This document shows positions 32,551 through 44,452 of a stretch of 64,000 nt of DNA, one piece after another. This DNA is from Semisulcospira habei (lineage: Eukaryota > Mollusca > Gastropoda > Semisulcospiridae), in NCBI GenBank assembly GCA_036245525.1, contig BTPG01000007.1, positions 164,545,160-164,609,159 of the forward strand, given 5' to 3'. The translations under genes and the position numbers were made by a program. Position 1 is the stretch's first letter. Every line of letters starts with the position of its first letter. The notes below the pieces were generated by a model. That model saw nothing but the letters and a program-made list of their open reading frames with translations, was not told the origin of the DNA and searched no databases.

Positions 32551-32907
32551 TGATTTCATATGTTTATACTCGGCATTCAAACAACAAAATTCACCGACAT
32601 TAAAATGTCGTTTTTAATACTAACACAACAGTCATAATAATACTAACAGGAATGTAAAGGAGCATACTATAACTATCGGTAGGTTCCGTCTTGTTACTGT
32701 GAATGATAGAAGCATTTGCCATTAGTGAACTTCAGTTGTTTTCCTTCTCAAAGGCATGCGCACAGCGTTTATTGTGACAAGAGACTAATAAAAAATATAT
32801 ATACATCAGAGGGTCGCACTCTCTCTTTACAAAGATCTTTACGGCATTAAACTAAACCCCCGCTGACTACCTCAAATTGAGGAAGTCAATGAGCCAAAAT
32901 TCTGCTA
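32551..32907. other. No gene seen
   Basis: AT-rich unique-looking sequence. Confidence 0.4.
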
Positions 32908-32973
32908 GCAAGATGCACAAAATCTCATGATCCCCTGCGAATGCAGGGACCCATGAGAATCTGTGCTTCTTGC
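32908..32973. mobile_element. Family A hairpin (ATTC subfamily), mutated
   Basis: gcaagatgcacaaaatctca pairs with gagaatctgtgcttcttgc. GATGC/GCTTC is shared with the copy at 26861. Confidence 0.8.
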
Positions 32974-33281
32974 AGATGAGACGTATTAGATAATCATTTG
33001 TTAGTGTTTGGTTTATAATTTTGTAGGACTTAGGGGCCTACCGACGGTGCTAAATGGGACTTACCGGCGTTGAGGGATTTGCAACATATGTTTACTAACG
33101 TCCAACAAGTGGATAATGAAGTCATTTCCACGAAACTGTTTGCCCTGAGCTCAGACAGCTGCGCTGGCACAAAATATGTTGACTTTTCGCTGAATATATG
33201 TTCTGTTGGCACGAGAATAAAGCTTGACTTCTCGACAGGAACGTTTTGTAGTGCCAGTCTGTCAGCGAAGCCTTTCAATCT

Positions 33282-33347
33282 GCAAGAGGCACAGATTCTC
33301 ATGAGCCCCTGCATCCGCAGGCGCTCATAAGAATCTATGCTTCTTGT
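33282..33347. mobile_element. Family A hairpin (ATTC subfamily)
   Basis: gcaagaggcacagattctca pairs with taagaatctatgcttcttgt around CCTGCATCCGCAGG. Confidence 0.83.
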
Positions 33348-33979
33348 GGAACGAGACTTTCTGAACGGTTTTGTGTTTGGTAAAGCGTACCATTTGTTAG
33401 GGGGAAATGTCTGCTTTTTGCCGAAAGATTTACTGTTTGAGGCTTAACGCTGTGCGAGCACTGCTCTTTGAAAAAGAATCATTAGCACGGTAAATATCTT
33501 TACTTTTAGTGGCACTGATACCAGGTAAATGTTTTACCATTTGGCTATAATATAGGTCTGCAGGAGTGGTATTAGTAGTAGTACTGAACGAAGCGTTTGC
33601 TTTCTCTCAGAAGGGATAATCTGCACCACAGTTAGTAACTTTATTTCGCTTCAAAAGTGAGCAATACTTCAGATGGTTTTACTGAACATGGTTAGTGTGC
33701 CACTACCTTCTTGTAGGGAAACTATTGTTGGCCGTAGCGTAGCCTAGCTTAGAGCAAACAACGCCCAACTTTACACACATTAGACTTTTCATTCTGCAAA
33801 CACATTCTACATCTAATAATATCGTACCTCTACATTTCTAAGAAGACGAATATATCCCCTTTTTCTTTAACCACGTCAGTCACTGCTAGCTGACGGAGAT
33901 CGTGTTTCTGCAGTCATCGCGTTAATTTAACGCCGAAGGGCCCCAGCCGTCCAAGGAACATGGATACTAAATGGTGTTA
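33348..33979. other. No gene seen
   Basis: Probable intron or upstream sequence of the VWA gene; no exon recognised. Confidence 0.4.
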
Positions 33980-34077
33980 GCAAGCGACATAGATCCTCAT
34001 GAGCCCCCGCAATTGCGAGGGCTCATGAGGATCTATGTCTCTTGCTGTACCTCTTTCCTCGGCAGTTAAGGGGTTAA
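33980..34077. mobile_element. Family A hairpin and right end of its TTAA element
   Basis: Hairpin at 33980-34045 (gcaagcgacatagatcctca). The right end cggcagttaaggggttaa reaches 34077. The left end is eroded. Confidence 0.83.
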
Positions 34078-34154
34078 CTCTTTCGAGACGTGCCGCATCC
34101 GGATTCGCGGCGTAAAGCCGCGAATCCGGATGCGGGAGGTCTCGAAAGAGTTAA
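34074..34154. mobile_element. Complete family D TTAA hairpin MITE
   Basis: TTAACTCTTTCGAGACGTGC and its near-complement at the right. Perfect inner pairing around ggcgtaaagcc. It shares its left and right TTAA with the neighbouring elements. Confidence 0.92.
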
Positions 34155-34348
34155 CCCACTCCACTGCCAGTGGACGCCAAATTATGTCTCTACCGGAAAG
34201 CTGGGCAGATTGAGCAGGCACTGAATGGTCCCATCTATCCAAGGCACACGGATTTGAATAGGGACAGCAAGAAGCGCAGGTCAAGTGGGGGCTCTTCGTC
34301 TCATGCAGTTGGATCGTGTTCAATTTTTCTCGTCAGTAAAGGGGTTAA
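34151..34348. mobile_element. Larger TTAA element, family A hairpin mostly lost
   Basis: TTAACCCACTCCACTGCCAG to TCAGTAAAGGGGTTAA. In place of the hairpin only caagaagcgcaggtcaagtg and gggggctcttcgtctcatg remain. It ends about 150 bases before the first VWA exon. Confidence 0.8.
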
Positions 34349-34504
34349 TATCGCGACCCACCATCCCTTTCCCTTCCACCTGTTTTAATCCTTTGGCTGT
34401 CGGTAGCGCATTTGTCATGATGACTCCTGCAGAAATCGACATAGTTAATTCTATATTGATGATTTTACTGATGATTTTTTTTCTTCTTCCATTCATTCCC
34501 ACAG

Positions 34505-34827
34505 ATGCAGTGTACGAGTACTGCGGCAACGAGCCAGCCGATGTGGTCTTCATGCTCGACTCATCAAACAGTATATGGGGCCCCGACTTCAGACGACAGC
34601 TGCGATTCGTCGAGGACGTTGTGTCGATGTTTCAGATTGGTGAACACGCGACACGCGTCGGTCTCGTGACCTACAACGATCACGTGGATATGCAGTTCAA
34701 CCTGAAGCGATACTACGAGAAGGACCAGCTGCTGTACGCTATACGGAGCGTGAATGAGGGGCACGGTTACACCACGGCGACGGATCTGGCGCTCAAATAT
34801 GCCAGAACTGTGCTGTTCCAGGAAAAG
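34505..34827 (+). CDS. VWA-domain protein, exon encoding the first half of the domain
   Basis: The exon is bounded by a pyrimidine-rich acceptor (cattcccacag) and a GTATGC donor. It enters in phase 1 and leaves in phase 0. It encodes 108 residues counting the split first codon. A Cys at residue 7 precedes the domain. FMLDSSNS gives MIDAS residues D19, S21 and S23, and TTATDLAL supplies the MIDAS Thr (T91). The fold is that of VWA adhesion domains in matrilins, collagen VI and many invertebrate matrix proteins, which bind divalent metal and protein ligands outside the cell. The upstream exon with start codon and signal peptide was not found. The identity of the full protein is unknown. Candidates include extracellular matrix or shell-matrix proteins, but that is inference. 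Confidence 0.9.
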
Positions 34828-34888
34828 GTATGCTGTACTCAAACATTCCTCTCGGTGTAAAGACTGGGGAGTGTACGCATCGAAACAC

Positions 34889-35107
34889 TGTTTAACACAT
34901 TCCGCCCGGCCAGGACCGAAATCCCGACATTTTGAAGTTGCCCTATGAAAGACTGTATTGCAATTCTAGAGACAGCTCGAGCATGATAATTCAAGGGTGG
35001 TGCCAGAATAGCTTGGCGCCTATGGGCGCCAAGCTATTCTGGCACCACCCTTGAACTACCATGCGCGATACATGTCTTGCTGTGGTGTGTCAGGGCTGAA
35101 TGGGTTT
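34889..35107. mobile_element. Family B hairpin MITE in VWA intron 1
   Basis: GTTTAACACATTCCGCCC to GGGCTGAATGGGTTTA. The inner arms around GGCGCCTATGGGCGCC are perfect over about 30 bases. Its outer half is oriented opposite to the copy at 13623. Confidence 0.9.
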
Positions 35108-35144
35108 AGAAAATGGATGACGATGTCCAGACGATGCTTATATA

Positions 35145-35233
35145 CTGACGAACAAAAGAAATGCGACATTTTTGGGAAAAGTGTTTCGGCCGCTGATTAA
35201 GAAAAATGTCGCATTTCAGCTTATGCTCGTCAG
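35145..35233. repeat. Palindrome in VWA intron 1
   Basis: ctgacgaacaaaagaaatgc pairs with gcatttcagcttatgctcgtcag-type sequence (one small bulge). The core gcgacattttt / aaaaatgtcgc is perfect. The loop is about 28 bases. No second copy seen. Confidence 0.75.
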
Positions 35234-35454
35234 TTTATTTCATGCATGATTATGAGTCTCTTGCCATATGCCTCTTGTTAAACCCTCTTCGTAAACTTTT
35301 TTTTTTTTTTTTTTTTGGGACGGGTGGGAATCTCTGATAAAACACAATCTGCGTTGACGGCCACTGGCAGTAAAGTGGTGTAAGCTATCTTTCAGATGCT
35401 ACTTTAGAACAAAACCAGGTATTTGGAAGATGCCCAATCTGCCTTTGTCCACAG

Positions 35455-35716
35455 GGGGGAGGAAGAGACGGCGTGGCAAAAATAGCCGTGGTCATCACGG
35501 ACGGCAAGTCCCGTAACATGCTGCGCACCCTGATAGAGGCGGCACGTGCCAAACGTGACAACATCCACCTCTTCGCTATCGGAGTGGGTCACGCCGTCAA
35601 CTACAGGGAGCTCAGCCGCATGGCGTCGCAACCCGCGGAGGAGTACTTCTTCCAGGTGGCAGGGTACTCCGCTCTGGACTCCCTCAAGAAAATTTTGGCC
35701 ATCAAAACTTGTTTAG
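35455..35716 (+). CDS. VWA-domain protein, exon encoding the second half of the domain
   Basis: Acceptor gtccacag, donor GTGAGT. It enters in phase 0 and leaves in phase 1. The frame continues directly from the exon ending at 34827 and gives residues 109-195. VVITDGKS supplies the last MIDAS Asp (D124). LFAIGVG is the usual penultimate strand, and EYFFQV then SLKKIL close the domain. A Cys at residue 194 mirrors the Cys at residue 7, as in extracellular VWA modules where the two ends are tied by a disulfide. With both outer introns in phase 1, the two exons form a symmetric, shuffle-competent module. Confidence 0.9.
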
Positions 35717-35724
35717 GTGAGTGT

Positions 35725-35806
35725 TTTAACTCATTCAATTCCGACACGCCACGGCAGGACAAGGATCAAGCGTGATAGTTCAAGGGTTGTGCCAGAATAG
35801 CTTGGC
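35725..35806. mobile_element. Family B hairpin MITE cut by the assembly gap
   Basis: TTTTAACTCATTCAATTCCG through the left arm to caGAATAGCTTGGC, where the sequence stops at the N run. The right arm never appears on the other side. Confidence 0.88.
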
Positions 35807-35816
35807 NNNNNNNNNN
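35807..35816. other. Assembly gap (10 N)
   Basis: Ten Ns at the exact centre of a hairpin. The size is probably a placeholder. Sequence continuity across it is not demonstrated. Confidence 0.99.
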
Positions 35817-38800
35817 TCCCCCGAACCTCACTCATAGCCGGGTCTTCACCATGGCATGTTTCCTCCCGGGTCCAGTTCGTGGTCACAGTCCTCGCTCCAG
35901 GTTCCCAAAACACCTCCCGCAATCACCTAATCTAAAGATCCCATTGTGAAAGACACTCTCGATGAAAAACAGCATAAGTGAATTCAATGACCACGAATTG
36001 TCCATTGTTCTGAATACGCTGGAGGAAAGGCCTTGTCGGTTTCGCTATGTTCACCTTATAGAGTCCACTAACAGTGGGATTTTTTTGGGTTTGACAGTGA
36101 CTTGGAAGGATGCTTGACTTTGACAATAACACTAACGCCGCACTGACTCAGGCGTTTTTCGCGTACAAAGGGGCCAGCAGGAATTCCTAATACCACTTTG
36201 CCAAGACATTCGTACTAAGTGAAACGGGCGGGCGGTCAGTAGAGATAGACACAATTCACGTGTGACCCTGTAATTACCAAACGGAAGTCGTTAGCATGGG
36301 CGGACCTGTCTGATCCAAGGATATACGTCATGCTGTAAGATGTGGGTGATAAGACGGGAATTGTCCACCATGCTCGTGTGCCTCTGGATCAGTGTCACTA
36401 CAGGACGGGACATTACGACGAAGATGATGTGCCACCGCCACATTCAGTCAACCCACTAACCAGTGTTTTGCCCAACCCCTACCCCTGCATCTGTTGCACT
36501 AGCTGCCGAGCCACAGCACCCCCCCAAACCTCCGCAACGCGTCCTCATCCTCCACTGAAGGGCATGTGTCGTGATTTCACACTCCTCTGAGGCCGAGGGA
36601 CTAACAGGGTTGTGGCAGCAACAGACCACATTCACCCCTTCACACAGTCACACCATCCTTCTACCTCCCCCACACATCTCCCCTCGCGAATCACCGTGGG
36701 TTGTTTGCTTCGACGTATCCTTGGCAGACATCCCCCTCATCTGCCCAACCCAGCTTCACTCTCTACGGACGGAAAACTCTCCCGGAGGTTGTACCGCTTC
36801 CTAATGCTTGATACCGGAAGGGGGAGTAACATGACTAAGGCCGATCTCACCCAGCACTTGTCATCGTCTGGCCAGTATCGAGTGGTCTACCTTTACAGCA
36901 AGCCACTACCGCCTACAGATTCAGGCGTGTCTTCGTTCCCTGTTATTGGCAGAATCACCAGTGCATGATTTGCAATAGGTTGTCATCTCCTGGCATGCAA
37001 ACCCGCTACTCATTCAACCCGCAACATGACTTTTGAGACCAGACCGACAGAGGCAGGTGCTTACACCACCTGTTGACCTTTGCTACCTGGTACGTCTCGC
37101 CCATGCGCTTCATGTTCCACCTTTCTGAGTATAACACTCACCAGCAGCGACACCAGGTTTTTCTGATCCTCAGGCAACGCGCTCATGCCTACCATCCCAT
37201 GAACACACCGCATGCTTCCTCACCGACCATCTTGCCCGCTCTACCAGCAGCTACAGAAATCCATTTCGCCGCTTGTGCTCCCGTCCTACACGCGCTATGC
37301 CCTTAATATACAATCGCGGGTCCTCCGTGCTGAATGTTAGGACACTTTGTTTAAAGGGCTGGCAGCGGGCTCTCGTCACACGATTGGGATCAAAACTTGA
37401 CAGCCACATTCGGGTCCGCGATGAAGCATGTGAGGAGAGCCAAGCGCATCTGTGCAGAAGCCACAGAGTCCTGCACTGGGCGAGATGTTGGTCTAGTCTT
37501 CGACGAAAAGGAATAAAATAGTGTCGGAATCAGTCTTCAGGCATTGCGTTATGGACAGCACTGTAAACGGTGTATCCACGGCTAAAACAGAATCAGCAAG
37601 CAGCGGCCATCCGAGATCTGCAAATGAGAAACTGAGTCAATGCTATCAGCCCATACAAACAGTCGTATCCAAGTGACCTGATGAAGCTGCTACAGTAACC
37701 TGTACACTCTGTCTGCTGCCGTTGGACCAGCAGTACCTCTCTGTGTTGTGCAATGGACATTAGAAACAGTTGCATCCCCACTCTCCGCCCCTCGCTTCTT
37801 ACACAAGACGACTCACTTGGCTGTTGTTCCTTTCCTAAGTGCTATGAGAGTGGTGAGAACGAAAGCGGGATGCGCCGCCCATTTCCTGTCCGGATAACCG
37901 CCGGCCAGCCCGAGATCATCAACTTACCAAACTATACTGAGCCAGCGGCGAAAAGCAGCAGCCAAAAAACAACAGACCCGTCTCACAGGTTGTCTTCCGT
38001 GAGGACAGATACTTCAACACTCGGTTTTTCGCGGCACTACCATACTCTAGTTATCGAGAAGACTCCGTTGTTAACTACATTCAATGCGCGGAGGAACAAG
38101 GATGGTCTACCGCTACCCTGAGTAGAACTAAGGTGCAGGTTCATATCTGTGTCTGGCTGGAAAAACTCCCCGTACTTGTATTGGCTGTGACACTCCGGAT
38201 TGTCCTCTCGCTCTACACACTTCACCACACGCAGGGTCCTCTCGTGAACCATTCCATGTCGTGGATGTGAACTCGACTGTAAACAGACAGAAGTGACCAG
38301 CGGCTGTGTGGGGTCCAGCTTGCGCAGGCAATTGGCGGCGGGAGGATTTTGACCTCCAGCGCAAGTGCAGTCCAAGTTTCACTCCATTCTGCCATGGACC
38401 AGCTGAGAGGACGCAACAGCTGAAAAAGTGTCTATTACTGCTCTCCAACGGAAAAACCTCGTATACCACAATGATGCAAAGAAGCGTGTGGGTAACAATT
38501 TGTGGAACAACACGCCTGATTTTCTCCACTAGCAGGATGGGTTTCCGCGCAAAAGGCTTCTAAACAGGCGGCAGTGACCCAATCCACCCCTAGCCGCAGG
38601 GCGACTAATTAGCTTGGCCGGATTATCGTGAAAAAAAGGGGTGGGGTATCTCGACACCTTTGCTTCCCAACGAGCCGATCCGTGCTACGAGCCAGTGGCC
38701 GTGGGACCGTTGTGTGAGAGAGGCGTAGCGGCAACTCGACCAGGTGATATGTATTCTGATATTGTGTAAGGGACTCTGCGTCCCTTACATCTGGCGTACT

Positions 38801-41569
38801 CTACCAGGATCACAGTATGATGGTAAATAGCCACCATATAAACAGGAGATTATTCAACAGCACATTCTCAACAGCAACAGAGCGATGGGCTCTTGTTCGG
38901 CTCTTTGTGTCACTCTCTGGGGCTGGCTGAGGGAATGGTGCAAGCCAAGCATCACATGTGCTGATATGCAAGAACGATGTTTCACTCTCCGAGGCAACAG
39001 GAGTTGTGATTATTTTTTTTTTGGTGCACCAGATCAACAGTGTGTAGTGACTATTGTATGGCAGATCACCTAACTATACTTGGCAGAGTTTCCCGACAGT
39101 TCCTGCATTGTACCCGCAGTTATATCGTGTCGGCGCCAAACGGACACTTTTAGTAGTGGAACACTATGGCGCAAATCCCTACCCATTATTTAGAGTCAGA
39201 ACTGCACTCGGCAACACTCCGTATTACACACACGAGCGTCGGGGCTCGGATACAATTCGCCTAGCTTGTGTTTACTGAGTGACTATAACGTGTGAATGAA
39301 TTCCTCCATATATTTTACATGTCTTAGTTTAAAGTCATTATTATTCTGTAATTGAATTTGTTCTGTTGGCCGCAGTTGTTTCCAGCATGGTGTTTGTGAA
39401 TAGTGGACTAGAACATATGATTCCTAAGTGAGATTCTGTTCTTTACATAATATCACATTGTTTCCTAAAGTGTGTGTGTATCCTAACATCATAGACATTG
39501 ACTTCATAATTATAAGTCGCTCTTATATCGTGAGGATCACTTGTAACGTGTGTTTCCTATCTTGTCTATAACTACCAACAGTAAGTCCAATTTTCACTAC
39601 CGAGAATACATAATTTACTATTTTGGCCATTTGGGGGACGCTGGTTGGGGATCTTTGTGTAAAGGTACCACACATCGATAGTGCACTGTGACACTGTTTT
39701 TTCTCCAGTTGTGTGTTTTCTCGTCTGGCACTCACCATCCTCAAGTCATTAGTGCGTTTATTGACGCTTTTGGAAGAAAAGTGTTCATGTAACTCCTTTC
39801 ATCTACTAGACAGTTGGTCAAGACAATTGAACTTGTAGTGTTTGTGTCAAACGTATATGACTGCCTTGGGTTTTTTTTCTCGTCTGCACTGAAAATACAA
39901 CGCACACGTCTATTACAATAAAAGTTATATGATATATTTTGCTCTTGTTCATAGGTGTTGATGTATTGTTATCTTTCTAGAATCAGTTATGTCTTACAGG
40001 AACAAGCCTGATACGCATCCATTTGTTATTGGACATTTAAATAGTATATCATTTGTATAACAGTTGTTTCCAGATGTTATGTCGTGATTGTTGAGGTAAA
40101 CCAAACGGTCGCTTTCCACGTGGTTTGGAATAAACTGAATCACGAAACTGTCGCTCTATACCTCAGTTGGATTGTAAGCCATTTCTATCCGGGTTTTCTA
40201 TGTATTTTCGTGTCGCGATCCTGTTTCCCCATAAACACCACGGGTTATAAGCCTGTCAGTTGTTATCTGTAAAGAATTCGATTAGGGATGGCGCTCGTTT
40301 AGAAGGACAGATCTAGAATCAGACCCTTGTGGAAAAGGTGTTTGGATTGATATTATCTCACTCGCAGAAGCAAAGCCAGCCCCATTATTTCAATCTGCTT
40401 GTTTATCGAATAATCCCTCGGAGCCATCTTTCGCGAGCTGGTTATGACGCATTTACGCGGGAGCAAATGAAATGGGACAAGTGCAACAATTGTAATTCTG
40501 ATCTATTAATGCTTAGGGCGAGGCTTTAACATCAATGTTGTTGTGTTGAGTCCAATCCTGCTTGGGAAAACTTACTCTTACTTTGTTTGGTCTCAAACGT
40601 TGGTCACAAAAGCACCAAGATGTACCGCCAATTCCTTCAACAATTGATCGGGGACTATATTTGATGCAGCAAACACCACTAAGACATAGAGTACTAGGGC
40701 AGAGAGCAGGTGACCGAGGTTGTATTAGTGACATAGAACATTTCCCCGTCTGTTGTGTGCGTTGGGCACTTTCTGAAAGGTGACCGTACGCCCCAAAAAA
40801 TCACCAACACATCACTATTAAATTCAGATTTATAAACACTTTAACAACAGATGTGTGTTACTAAGTACGGATTCCTCTCTGTCAAGTATGTTTCAGTCAG
40901 TTTATATTACACGGATCCCAATTCTTTGCGCTTGCAGAATGGTTATGAGCTTTTGCTAAATGTAGCTGGATTAAAATGCACCATACCGAGAGAAACGTGT
41001 TAAAAAAGTGCAGACAGGCGCTCCCTTGTGGTTAAAAATAAAGTTGTATTGAGGATGCTATGTCACTCTCGTTATGACTTAAAAAGCACAAGGTAATATG
41101 ATGCATTGCATCATCGTAAGAACAGCGGAAGAATAAGGTAAATAATATCTTGATTCGTTGAAGCCCAAAGTGTCACTTTTTAAAAGGTCATTAGATGAGG
41201 ATCAAAGAGGACACAGTTAAAGTGTGGCGCGCCCTAAACAGCATTTACAAAATCTAAACAAAAAACGCAATGCACCGTAGTGTTTCAGCTGATACATTTA
41301 ATAAAACATATTCCTGTCTGCTGCTGATGTCTATTACCAAAGTTGTCCAAACATGTCACAATATATTCAGGACGTACTTGAATAAATTCTGTGCCGAAAA
41401 GCTCAAGTCAAGTATTTTCAAACATTCCTGTGTATTACGGTTTAATGACGTTGGTATTAAAAACGTATATCTCAGCTAAAAAATAAGAGATCAATGGTCA
41501 TGACGGCATTTGATTAACTTGCAATGACTCAAAGAAAAGCAGCTGTCTGCCATAGCGTCACGTATGATT
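35817..41569. other. No recognisable gene or known repeat, 5.7 kb
   Basis: None of the hairpin families occurs here although they average about one per kb elsewhere. Open frames reach only 133 codons. The longest, around 38037-38529 on the minus strand, contains several Cys but no domain I recognise. The sequence may be inaccurate or belong to another locus, given the gap at its start and the indel-rich region after it. Confidence 0.45.
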
Positions 41570-43290
41570 CTTAGACCGTATATTTACAATCTTTGTAATC
41601 TGGACTAAAGGGAACATTTCCGTCCAAGCCAGTCTCAAGATAATCAAAAGTCTTCCTTTAGACCTCCGAACAACTAAGATCTTTCTTGAGCCAAATAAAC
41701 GTTTAGGCCCATTTCCTTACTTTCGACTTGTTGGAGGGGGGGTTTTTTTCAGAAGAACACAAATAGAAGAACATATGTACACCATCATTTAACAACATCT
41801 CGGTTACCTGGAATGAATCATCAAGTTTTGCACCCCTTGCAATCAGGCTTTCTCGCGACAATGGCATTCTCGTCCATACAGCGCGCGCTGATTTCATCAT
41901 TGATTGAGTTGGATGGCTGCGCGATAGAATGAACACAAAACTGCAAACGACGAGGTGACAGTATTCGTTAGATTTTTAGTGCAAAGTCTTTCGACATATG
42001 GCGCAATCATATTCTAGCCTTATACAGAAACTTTAGGAGGCATATTAGGCTTTTTAGTATGCACGCCTTGGCGGTTTTTTTCAGTCGGTAGATACTAGGA
42101 GGAAATAGAACTCAATTTGTAGTCTTTGTAAATGAGCAAATCAATCGTGTCAGAGGTAGATAAATTCGTCATGGCTGTGATCACGGGTGATAAGACTGAC
42201 GCGGGCACCTAGTATTAATTTTCTGTCTTTTTATAAATGATCTTCCTCTACATGTTTCTCCGCCACTGGAGTCACCTGCAGGCCTTTTTGCAGCTGATTG
42301 GCCACATTAGATCCCTTTTCTGAAGCAAATGTTTCCAGTGGTAGAACCTCACCCTTCAGCAGGGTCAAATGTTACATTCAAAATGGTATGTCAGATGTTT
42401 TAGTGTTCTTGTGCGTGATGTAATTTCAGATTCCAGAACACTGGTAAAACTCAAAGTGCTGCTCGTCGCCACAAGACATAAACATTCAGCTCAGGTCCCC
42501 TGCCTTTGAACTTGTTTCTGGGATCAGAACAAATTCAGCAACGTTTTATAATTAAAGAAGATCGCGTACTTGGCACACCAAATTGATAACTGTTCTTAGT
42601 TGGCAGAGCCAAACAGATAAGATATGCTAAGGTGGTCTCAGAAATTTGTTTTTTCTTGATGAAACTAAAATATTTCACTGACAGAAAAATCAGAGACAAA
42701 CTATTCTTATTATGCACATCAATTAGAATCGCCATATTGATTATTGTCCTCATGCTGGTGTGGGATTGGCTGCTAGCGATGCGTAATCTGTTAAAAGATT
42801 TTCAAACTCACTCCATAGGCGAAGCAGCGAAACATTATTTTTTTGTGTAAAATTTAAGATAGAACATTCGCACAACAAAAGCGGGAAGTACCGATTGCGA
42901 AAAACTTGCTTTACTTTCATATGCTGCCGCTCTTCCGTGACTAACTCGTTGTGTTTTTTTGCGTATATAAAGTTAGTAGATGGTATATAAGGTCCACTAG
43001 TTTAGGGAAAACAGCCAGCTTGTACATGAGTCTAATCTTTTCAAGTACTCTGGAAGGCACACCCTACTGAAGAAACACACGTAAAAATGGACTGGTAGTA
43101 CGTCCAAAGCCCAGAATAGACATATTCAAGACGTCTTTTTTTCTTACTCGGGTGCTATACTGTGGAACGCACTCCCCCAAATATGATTAATCAGCCCAGT
43201 CTGTGAGCTCCTTCAAGCACCAACTAGCTATCAATAGTATTTACTCAGGAATTAATTTTTCGAACAGGAGTTTGATGTATCGAGCAAACT
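41570..43290 (+). pseudogene. Frame-broken LINE reverse transcriptase
   Basis: RT landmarks occur in correct order but in different frames: LPLDLRTTKIF near 41650, RRTQIEEHMYT near 41755, then LQSGF near 41845. After these come a LDF..KSFD-like stretch near 41970-42000, LFINDLPLHVS then LFAAD at 42225-42300 (equivalent of FADD), KLKYFTDRKIRDKLF near 42663, IDYC near 42735 and FSYSGAILWNALP with SVSSFKHQLAINSIY near 43140-43240. Identification is from motif order only. The many frame changes reflect either age or sequencing error. No poly-A or clear 3' repeat is visible. Confidence 0.65.
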
Positions 43291-43399
43291 TTATTTAATA
43301 GTATCATAAAGATGATCATGTAATTCTGATTCCGTATCATGCTAACTTTGATCCTCTGCTATCATAACATTGCAACTTGCATCATATTTGCACGCTCAA

Positions 43400-43500
43400 A
43401 TGTGTGTGTGTGTCGTGTGTGTGTGTGTGTGTGTGTTGTGTGTGTGTGTGTGTGTGTGTGTGTTGTGTGTGTGTGTGTGTGTGTGTGTGTTGTGTGTGAT
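43400..43500. repeat. TG microsatellite with periodic TT interruptions
   Basis: Three to four TG blocks separated by single extra Ts. Confidence 0.93.
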
Positions 43501-44452
43501 TGGTTAATCGCATCACTCGAGTAATAGGCGTCTATGCGTTATCCTTGTGCTCTGCCTTACAACTCTGATTCACTCTAGTGTTGTGTGTGTTTGTGTGGTG
43601 CAAACGCATCCCATCGAGTAATGACCTCGTCTCGCGCAGTTGTACCTTGTTTGCTGCATTGCATTCTGCGCACACAAGTTGTGCGTGCATATGGTTGTGA
43701 ACTGTAAATCGCATTGACATCGAGTATCAGGCATTCATGCGGTTACCCTTGTGCTGCTTACATCTGACCTGAAATGTGTGTGCGTGGAGGAACGATGGCG
43801 TGTGTGGTGTGTGTTGTGGGATATGTGTGTGTTTGTGTGCTGTGTTATGTGTTTTTATTGTGTGTTTGTGTGTGTGTGTGGTACAGTGTTGTGTGGTATT
43901 TTTTTTTTATTTTTTTTTTTTTTCCAATTCCTCAATTAGTTACAGTTGATATCGGTTAGGAGTTAGTTTCGAATAGTTTAAAACCCCTGAGGACGATTGA
44001 TGAAGTTTTATAACTTTACACCCTTCAGTTTTTTTAGTTGAAATCTTAGAGTTTAATATTTTTTGCTATAATCTATGATCTCATCTTTATGGTTTATTTA
44101 AATCTGGGTGTGTATGTGCCACACGATGTGTAGTATGTGTGCGTGTTTGTGTGGTGGCTATTGTGTGCGTGATTGTAACGCATCCATGTGAGATAAACAG
44201 GTACACCATGCGTTGACCCTTGTGCTGGCCTTGACATACTGATCTGATGTTTGTGCGTGTGTGTGTTTTAGGTACTGTCATGTTGTTCAAGTGTGTGTGT
44301 GGGTGTGTGTGTGGTGTGTGTTGTGTGTGTGATGTGTGTGTGTGTGAGAGATGACGCATCACTCGGTAATGGGTGTTTTACTTTATGCTGCCTGTACAAC
44401 TAGCATAAAGTGTACGGCATCGGCGTATGTCAGTATGTGTGGTGTGTGTCTG
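43501..44452 (+). repeat. Indel-ridden partial copies of the 45.8-kb repeat unit
   Basis: Blocks such as cctcaattagttacagttga (43930), aaatcttagagtttaatatt (44040), and a cgcatcac...ataggc...cccttgtgctg string recurring near 43510, 43700, 44170 and 44350 match 45812-46090, but with single-base insertions and losses. Confidence 0.8.

Larger units (their letters stand above)
34828..35454 (+). other. VWA intron 1 (627 nt) with two hairpin elements
   Basis: A phase-0 intron from GTATGC to CCACAG. It contains the family B element at 34889-35107 and a separate palindrome at 35145-35233, so the pre-mRNA would carry two strong hairpins between the exons. Confidence 0.85.

Noticed and set aside
34285..34504. 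Extension of the VWA exon upstream to an ATG at 34285
   Set aside because: The stretch lies partly in a TTAA element and ends in a polypyrimidine-AG acceptor; the frame is open only by chance.
38037..38529. Cys-containing minus-strand open frames of 112-133 codons, considered as a secreted cystine-rich protein
   Set aside because: The Cys spacing matches no family I can name, two overlapping frames compete, and the region's accuracy is doubtful.
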